Positions 34,524 through 39,785 of a DNA stretch of 39,785 nt are shown here, piece after piece. Within the stretch, counting starts at the first letter, position 1, and each line of letters begins with the position of its first letter. The translations under genes and the position numbers were made by a program. The notes beneath the pieces were generated by a model. It saw only the letters and a list, made by a program, of their open reading frames with translations, was not told where the DNA came from and made no database searches. This DNA comes from Caldisphaera sp046536515 (GTDB lineage Archaea; Thermoproteota; Thermoprotei_A; Sulfolobales; Acidilobaceae), in assembly GCF_046536515.1 (NCBI RefSeq), contig NZ_JAWDMQ010000008.1, forward strand, positions 1 through 39,785, given 5' to 3'.

Positions 34524-35681
34524 TTAAGGAAAAGATTCCTCAATAGCTCCCAATGCATTAGTAGTTGAATTTTTGTATCCTAAATCATTTAGAGATCTTG
34601 ATAGAGCAGAATATGCAATTAATAAGTTATTTAGAGAAGCTTGATAGCCCATATGCCCTATTCTCGCTACTTTTCCTTCTAATTTACCCCAACTACCTGC
34701 AATCATAACTCCATATTTTTTCCAAGTTAATTCTCTTAATTCTTTATCTTTAATGCCTTTAGGTAGTAAAAATGCAGTAACACTTGGTGAAGAATAAGTC
34801 TCTTTTTCAGGGTATAATTCAAGATTAAGCGCTTCCAATGCTTTTAGAGAAGCCTTTTTCGCTAAACTATGTCTTTCATAAACACTTTCCAAACCTTCCT
34901 TAAATAAATTATTTAATGAAGCATCTAACGCATAAATTAAAGTATCATTCATGGTGTATGGGAAAGTATTTTTATAATCAAACATTTCCTTCCATAAAGA
35001 CAAATTCATATAGTATCCTTGATATTCTGTTTTCTTGATTTTTTCCCAGGCATAATCACTAACAGCAATTATTGTCAATCCAGCAGGTATGTTTAATGCC
35101 TTTTGTGAACCCCCTATCAATATATCTATGTTATTAAAGCTTACTTCAGTTGTTGCTATACTTGAGACTGCATCAACAATCAATAACGCTCCATGAGATT
35201 TAACAACTTTAGATACTTGACTTAAATCGTTTAGAATACCTGAAGGTGTGTCGCAATGAACTAGCGTTACAATATCAACATCCTTGTTTTTTTCTAATGC
35301 CCTATCTATATCATTAGGATCTGCACTTTTTCTCCAATCTAATCCCATCAATAAAGGTACTCCTTTATACATTTTAACCAAATCCTTAAATCCATCACCA
35401 TAAACACCATTGTCTATAATTAGAACTTTATCTCCTTGAGCAACAGTGTTTGAAATGGCAGTTTCTAAACCTATCATTGCTTCTCCTAACATTATGTAAA
35501 CGTCTCCTTTATTTATGTTCAATAAATTTTTAAGCTTATTCCTCAAGTTATTGTAGAAATTTATGAAATCTTCATCTAAATCTGTATTTTTAGCCTTTGT
35601 TATCATGCTTTGATATATTTCCAAAGGAATTTGGGTTGGGCCTGGAGTTAACAAAATTTCATCTGTATAATACTTGACCAT
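34524..35681 (-). CDS. Class V aminotransferase (serine/alanine-glyoxylate type)
   Basis: 385-residue PLP enzyme. K194 in GGSQKALNIPAG binds PLP, D170 in IVDAVSSI stacks on the pyridine nitrogen; the N-terminal LTPGPTQIP is diagnostic for alanine-glyoxylate, serine-glyoxylate or serine-pyruvate aminotransferases. Which pair it uses is not decided by sequence; serine or glycine metabolism is likely. ATG with GGTGAAAGC upstream. Divergent from threonine synthase, 71 bp away. Confidence 0.92.
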   Translation of the reverse strand: MVKYYTDEILLTPGPTQIPLEIYQSMITKAKNTDLDEDFINFYNNLRNKLKNLLNINKGDVYIMLGEAMIGLETAISNTVAQGDKVLIIDNGVYGDGFKDLVKMYKGVPLLMGLDWRKSADPNDIDRALEKNKDVDIVTLVHCDTPSGILNDLSQVSKVVKSHGALLIVDAVSSIATTEVSFNNIDILIGGSQKALNIPAGLTIIAVSDYAWEKIKKTEYQGYYMNLSLWKEMFDYKNTFPYTMNDTLIYALDASLNNLFKEGLESVYERHSLAKKASLKALEALNLELYPEKETYSSPSVTAFLLPKGIKDKELRELTWKKYGVMIAGSWGKLEGKVARIGHMGYQASLNNLLIAYSALSRSLNDLGYKNSTTNALGAIEESFP

Positions 35682-35752
35682 GCTTTCACCATTTTACATG
35701 CTATCTTATTGCTAAGCAAAAATTTTAAGTGTTATATTTTTAAATATTAATT

Positions 35753-36775
35753 GTGGAAGAAATGTGGAGCCTATTTTGTAAAAAATGTGGGTTTAAGGGA
35801 GAAGAAGGTAAATATTATCCTTTTTGTCCTGTTTGTAAATCTTCTCTTTATATTAAAGGAGAACCACCAAATTTTGAATCTATTCTAGGAGAGGGAAATA
35901 CACCTATTGTAAAAGAAAATATTAGCAAAAATGATGTATACTTTAAGCTTGAATACCTAAATCCAACAGGAAGTTTTAAAGATAGAGGGGTCTCTTACAG
36001 CTTGCAACTTGCAACTAAATTAAATTACAATTGCTCTGTTGAAGACTCGAGTGGAAATACGGGCATATCTACTGCGGCATTTTCATCGAGGTTGGGAATT
36101 ATGAGCAAAATAGTTATACCTAAATATGCGCCTTCTGGAAAAAAATCAATTTTAAGATCTTTGGGTGCTCAAGTTATAGAATCAGAAACTAGAGATGAAG
36201 CATCAAATATTGCAGAAGAACTATCAAAAGATTGCTTTTATGTATCGCATGCCAGAAATCCTTTCTTTATTGAAGGTATGAAGAAGGTTGCAGATGAAAT
36301 TAAACATGTTAAACCCAGGGGGATTATAGTACCTTCGTCTAGCTTTTCTCTTTTTTTAGGAACATATTATGGGCTCAAAGAAAAAGGAATAAATGTTAAG
36401 ATGTTTGCAGTTCAAGGAAAGGAGACTGCATCTTTAAAGGAATTTATTGATCCAATATATGAATCCAAAGGTAAAGAGTCAAAGCTGGCTGACGGACTTG
36501 CGTTAAAAAAGGCGCCTAGAATTTATGATGCTTTAAATGTAATAAAAGAAAGCAATGGCGGATTGTTAGTTATAGATGATAATGAAATTAAAATTGGATT
36601 AAAAAAATTATGGAATTTAGGTTATATGGTAGAGCCTACATCAGCTGTTTCTTACATAGCATTAATTAAACTTTATGAATTAAATTATGATATAAGCAAT
36701 TATGTAGCTATGCTTACTGGCAATGGTTTAAAATTTTATGACATGATTGAAAAAATAGTAAGTAATTTACAATAA
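35753..36775 (+). CDS. thrC: Threonine synthase-like PLP enzyme
   Basis: 340 residues. N-terminal zinc ribbon C9-x2-C12 and C25-x2-C28, then the PLP lysine K76 in NPTGSFKDRG, SSGNTGIST for phosphate binding of the cofactor and a Gly-rich end LTGNGLKF. Converts phosphohomoserine to threonine. GTG 35753 is the first start, but ATG 35762 (MWSLFCKKCG) is about 25 bp from a TATA-like TTTTTAAATA and would suit a leaderless mRNA. Relatives with the ribbon are typical archaeal ThrC. Confidence 0.88.
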   Translation: MEEMWSLFCKKCGFKGEEGKYYPFCPVCKSSLYIKGEPPNFESILGEGNTPIVKENISKNDVYFKLEYLNPTGSFKDRGVSYSLQLATKLNYNCSVEDSSGNTGISTAAFSSRLGIMSKIVIPKYAPSGKKSILRSLGAQVIESETRDEASNIAEELSKDCFYVSHARNPFFIEGMKKVADEIKHVKPRGIIVPSSSFSLFLGTYYGLKEKGINVKMFAVQGKETASLKEFIDPIYESKGKESKLADGLALKKAPRIYDALNVIKESNGGLLVIDDNEIKIGLKKLWNLGYMVEPTSAVSYIALIKLYELNYDISNYVAMLTGNGLKFYDMIEKIVSNLQ

Positions 36776-36947
36776 TTAATATTTTAATATTATGATTTGA
36801 TTTATTTTAAATCATTCTAGAGGATTTTTGCTTTAATTATCTAATGTATAATTTAATTCTTAATTTTATAAAAAATTGCTATTTTTAATAACTAATGAAT
36901 CTTTTAAGAAATAAGATATTAATTTAACTTTGCAGCATTTTATAATA

Positions 36948-39215
36948 CTATATATATGACCATACAGATATAATAACACTACTCATACTCATTGCTAAAG
37001 CAGCAAATTCAGGTTGTAAATAAAGTATTGGGTATAGTAATCCTGCAGAAATAGGTATCAAAATACTATTATAACCAAATGCCCATGCTAAATTCTGCTT
37101 TATTTTTCTTTCTAGTTTAACTGATATATTGAAGAGTTCAGTAATAGAATTAATATCATTAATTATTATATCTCCAGCCATTTTAGCTATATCGTTCCCA
37201 GAATTTAATGCTATTCCCACATCTGCTTCAGCTAATGCCTGAGAATCATTAATTCCGTCTCCAACAAACGCTACATAATTACCTGAAGACTTTAATTTCC
37301 TTATTATCTCTACCTTATCTTCAGGCTTTAAACCAGTATAGATTTCTATATTATCAATATCTTTAAAATAATCAACTCTCTCTTTTCCTGTTGCTATTAT
37401 TACTTTAATATTATTTTTTCTTAATTTATTTAGCAATTCAAAAACTTCACTTTTAGGTTTATCTTCTATATTTATTATTGCAGCAATTTCACCATTAATG
37501 CAGACATATATATCACCTTCTTCATTAATGCTATTATTACAATTTTGTTTTACAAAATCTTTTTTCCCAATTATGATTATATTCTCTCCTACTTTTCCAT
37601 AAACACCTTCACCTACGAACTCTTCAAATTCATCAACCTTTACTTTTTCATTATTTAGATTTGATATAGCCTTAGCTATCGGATGATTACTAAGGCTTTC
37701 AACACTAGCTGCAAGCTTAATAGCATTATCTTTATATTCTTTATAGGATTTGACTGATATTTTTCCTTCTGTTAATGTTCCAGTTAAATCAAAAACCATT
37801 GTATTAATTTTCTTTAAATTATTGAAATTTTCTCCATTTCTTATTATTATCCCTTTTTTTGCAGCTTTGTTTATAGTTGCCACTATCGCCATTGGGGTTG
37901 CTAATCCTAAAGCGCATGGACATGCCGATGCAAGAACTGCAATTGCAAACAATAAAGACTTAAACAAATTTATCCCTATAACAAAATGCCAAATCAAAAA
38001 TGAAACAATTGATATAATTAAAACTATTGGGACGAAAAATAATGAAACTCTATCAACAAGATTCTGAATTGGTAACTTAATAGATTGGGCATCTCTTATT
38101 GCATTAATTACTTGAGAAATATAGGATCTTTCGCCAGATCTCGTAACGTAAACTTTAGCATAACCAGAAACTATTATGGAACCTGAAATTATAGGTTCTC
38201 CCTTTGTTTTTTTAACTGGCAGAGGTTCTCCAGTTATGACAGATTCGTTTACCTCCACTGTGCCTTCATCAATAATACCATCGATAGGTACTTGATCACC
38301 GCTCTTTAAGATTATTACATCGCCTACATTAACCTCAGAAACATCAACAACTTTTTCTTCATTATTAATAATTTTTCTAACTTTATTTTTTATATTGCTT
38401 TTAACTAATAACGAGAGTTTATACTTAAAATATGATTCTAAGGTTTTACCAACTAAAACAAATGTTATTAATAAAACTGTTACATCTATAATTGGTTGTA
38501 TATGAGAAAAAACAGCATAAATGCTATAGAAAAATGCAATGCTAGATGATAGAGATACAAGAACATCCATATTTCCAGTTTTGTTTTTTATTGCCCTCAA
38601 AGCTCCTTTATGATAATTATATCCAGAATAAAAATATACCGGAAACGAAGAAATTAATGCTAATAATGTTATTCCTCTAAACTCTAACAAAAGGGTAATT
38701 GATGAAAATATAATTCCAACAATTAACTTAGTAAGCATGTTACGAAATTCCTTTTTCTCAATTTCTTCAACCTTAGTCTCTTTTTCTATTAAATTTATGA
38801 TATATCCTCGTTCCTTAATTTTTTCTATTATAACGCTCGATGAAGTAGATAGTGGATTATATTCTACTTTTATTATTCCATTAGGAAAAATTTTTACTTC
38901 TATAACTCCATCTAATGATTCTAAATAATTTTTAAGCCCAGATATTTCTTCGGGATTTATATTTAACTTAGCTACAACTAATTGGGTTGCTACATCATAA
39001 CCTGAACTTCTTATAGATTTTACGATTTCCTTTAAGTTAAGGTTATTTGCTATAATCTTCGCATCTCCAGTAGCTAAATTAACTTCAGCATCTTCTACAC
39101 CGTTTACTTTTGAAATTGCCTTTTTTACAGTTATAGAGCATGTAGCGCAATGCATACCTATAACTTTTAATTGCTCTTCCTTTTTTATCCTTATATTTTT
39201 ATTTTCATTACTCAT
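36948..39215 (-). CDS. copA: Copper-type P1B ATPase (CopA-like) with variant DLTGT motif
   Basis: 755 residues from ATG 39215 (an upstream TTG adds six). Two N-terminal heavy-metal domains: the first with GMHCATC (20-26), the second without CxxC. Eight-span membrane core with the CPC ion site (432-434, SACPCALG), TGEP, HP in SNHPIAKAI, and GDGINDSQAL. The phosphorylation motif reads D476-LTGTLT where P-type ATPases have DKTGT; the Asp is kept. Cu+ export is most likely. A YHS gene lies upstream on the same strand. Read also with GDGINDSQ for the usual GDGINDAP, this may be a slow or divergent pump. Confidence 0.93.
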   Translation of the reverse strand: MSNENKNIRIKKEEQLKVIGMHCATCSITVKKAISKVNGVEDAEVNLATGDAKIIANNLNLKEIVKSIRSSGYDVATQLVVAKLNINPEEISGLKNYLESLDGVIEVKIFPNGIIKVEYNPLSTSSSVIIEKIKERGYIINLIEKETKVEEIEKKEFRNMLTKLIVGIIFSSITLLLEFRGITLLALISSFPVYFYSGYNYHKGALRAIKNKTGNMDVLVSLSSSIAFFYSIYAVFSHIQPIIDVTVLLITFVLVGKTLESYFKYKLSLLVKSNIKNKVRKIINNEEKVVDVSEVNVGDVIILKSGDQVPIDGIIDEGTVEVNESVITGEPLPVKKTKGEPIISGSIIVSGYAKVYVTRSGERSYISQVINAIRDAQSIKLPIQNLVDRVSLFFVPIVLIISIVSFLIWHFVIGINLFKSLLFAIAVLASACPCALGLATPMAIVATINKAAKKGIIIRNGENFNNLKKINTMVFDLTGTLTEGKISVKSYKEYKDNAIKLAASVESLSNHPIAKAISNLNNEKVKVDEFEEFVGEGVYGKVGENIIIIGKKDFVKQNCNNSINEEGDIYVCINGEIAAIINIEDKPKSEVFELLNKLRKNNIKVIIATGKERVDYFKDIDNIEIYTGLKPEDKVEIIRKLKSSGNYVAFVGDGINDSQALAEADVGIALNSGNDIAKMAGDIIINDINSITELFNISVKLERKIKQNLAWAFGYNSILIPISAGLLYPILYLQPEFAALAMSMSSVIISVWSYI

Positions 39216-39249
39216 TAGCTTATCCCTTATCAATTTTTTATATTGAAGA

Positions 39250-39455
39250 GTTCCCTAAGCTCTAAAGTGTTTATACCCCTTTTATGTGTGCTTCTTTACG
39301 ATTATTATTTCTTGTATTGTGGAAGTGATAGTTGCTAACCTACTTATCCTTTAATATTCTACCAGATGATAACATATAATATAACTACCTTTTAATGTGT
39401 TTTGGATTTAAATCTTTTACCATAGTTGAACACATGGGTTTGTTGTTTTTATCAC
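39250..39455 (-). mobile_element. Decayed copy of the ~300-bp non-coding element
   Basis: Matches copies 1 and 2 at ACCCCTTTTA then GTGTGCT (about 39277-39291) and at the left end GGGTTTGTTGTTTTTATCAC (39436-39455), with a diverged centre. Same orientation as those copies. It separates copA from the YHS gene. No ORF inside except the last YHS codon. Confidence 0.6.
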
Positions 39456-39628
39456 ATTGATTTCATACCTTTAGGTCCTTCTCTCAAGTACTTTTCTGGA
39501 TCATTTCTAAACGAGTTTAAACATATTTCGCTACAAAAGTAATAAACCTTGCCTTTATATAAAGTTTTATATTTTGACTTATTATCTACTTCCATTCCGC
39601 ACACTGGATCAATCAAATTTCTCCCCAT
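39452..39628 (-). CDS. Small YHS-domain metal-binding protein
   Basis: 58 residues, nearly all YHS domain: DPVCGMEV, then YKGKVYYFCSEICLNSF and DPEKYL, giving three Cys likely to bind a metal. Domain and position upstream of copA suggest a copper-handling partner (inference; YHS/TRASH modules are common beside archaeal copper pumps). ATG 39628 follows AT-rich sequence. The stop TGA is inside the terminal TGATAAA of the adjacent decayed element, so the original C-terminus may have been replaced. Confidence 0.82.
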   Translation of the reverse strand: MGRNLIDPVCGMEVDNKSKYKTLYKGKVYYFCSEICLNSFRNDPEKYLREGPKGMKSM

Positions 39629-39720
39629 GTTTTGATTATAAGAAAAGTTTAAACAATTTTGTCTATATTTTTGATAAAAATTATTAATAATAAATAAAAT
39701 TAAATATAAAAGTTAAAAGT

Positions 39721-39785
39721 TCTGACCTCCTCTCCGCCCTGAAGGGCGAGAGTTCCCCTCATCTGTTCGGGATTACATCTGTCAT
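39721..39785 (-). mobile_element. Right end of a second tnpB element (cut by the window edge)
   Basis: TCTGACCTCCTCTCCGCC and hairpin CGCCCTGAAGGGCG repeat 4639-4672 with one or two changes, followed by the tnpB 3' end. Flanked on the left by AT-rich DNA upstream of the YHS gene. Confidence 0.88.
39759..39785 (-). CDS. tnpB: TnpB, last eight codons only (partial)
   Basis: The minus strand encodes MTDVIPNR then TGA, the same eight residues as the end of the TnpB at 4677-5837. The rest lies beyond the window. Identity and same ends indicate a recent second copy. Confidence 0.85.
   Translation of the reverse strand: MTDVIPNR

Noticed and set aside
1..39785. CRISPR array or cas genes.
   Set aside because: No regularly spaced direct repeats were seen and no cas-like protein is present; TnpB is the only Cas12-related protein.

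Overview
The window is very AT-rich (GC-rich only in tRNA genes and mobile-element ends) and looks like a chromosomal segment of a thermophilic, probably thermoacidophilic crenarchaeon; a Caldisphaera-like member of the Acidilobales is my best guess from gene content and base composition, which is inference. Supporting features are an archaeal Holliday-junction resolvase Hjc, a PINA-type PIN-ATPase, a tRNA with a bulge-helix-bulge intron, a Pyrococcus-type single-cluster ferredoxin, a SufCBD set, an IS200/IS605-type TnpB element with its small zinc-ribbon partner, many TTG/GTG starts, and a GGTGA(T) ribosome-binding motif before many genes.

Layout. 1-4.1 kb: aldo/keto reductase (5' end outside the window), two MFS exporters and a ferredoxin. 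4.15-6.1 kb: a hemerythrin-like gene apparently split by a 1.4-kb tnpB element. 6.16-8.46 kb: tRNA-Val, a ~300-bp non-coding element, an MFS transporter, tRNA-Thr and an intron-containing tRNA-Pro. 8.75-11.4 kb: a GT-B glycosyltransferase and a two-subunit class I fumarase. 11.5-15.7 kb: kdpABC potassium pump. 16-19.4 kb: sufCBD with a perfect palindrome at its promoter. 19.4-21.1 kb: class II fumarase-like lyase overlapping a small HEPN-like gene. 21.3-26.3 kb: radical SAM protein, class II aldolase, ferritin-like protein, hjc, citrate synthase. 26.4-30.1 kb: ABC-2 exporter, PfkB kinase, and an amidohydrolase-like protein without metal ligands. 30.5-36.8 kb: PINA, ThiF/MoeB-type E1-like enzyme, MFS transporter, class V aminotransferase, threonine synthase. 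36.9-39.8 kb: copper P-type ATPase, a small YHS protein, and the end of a second tnpB element.

Themes. Central carbon metabolism (citrate synthase, two unrelated fumarases) sits with iron-sulfur assembly (Suf), which would supply the class I fumarase, the radical SAM enzyme and ferredoxin. Ion and metal homeostasis is covered by Kdp, CopA and YHS. Recombination is represented by Hjc and PINA, known partners in Sulfolobales.

The most unusual material is mobile. A family of non-coding elements (two nearly complete ~300-bp copies, two decayed copies, possibly smaller scraps) shares its right end with the tnpB element, carries a conserved pseudoknot-like core, and repeatedly lies exactly at gene boundaries, where its GGAGG-rich end forms the ribosome-binding site, or its other end the stop codon, of neighbouring genes.
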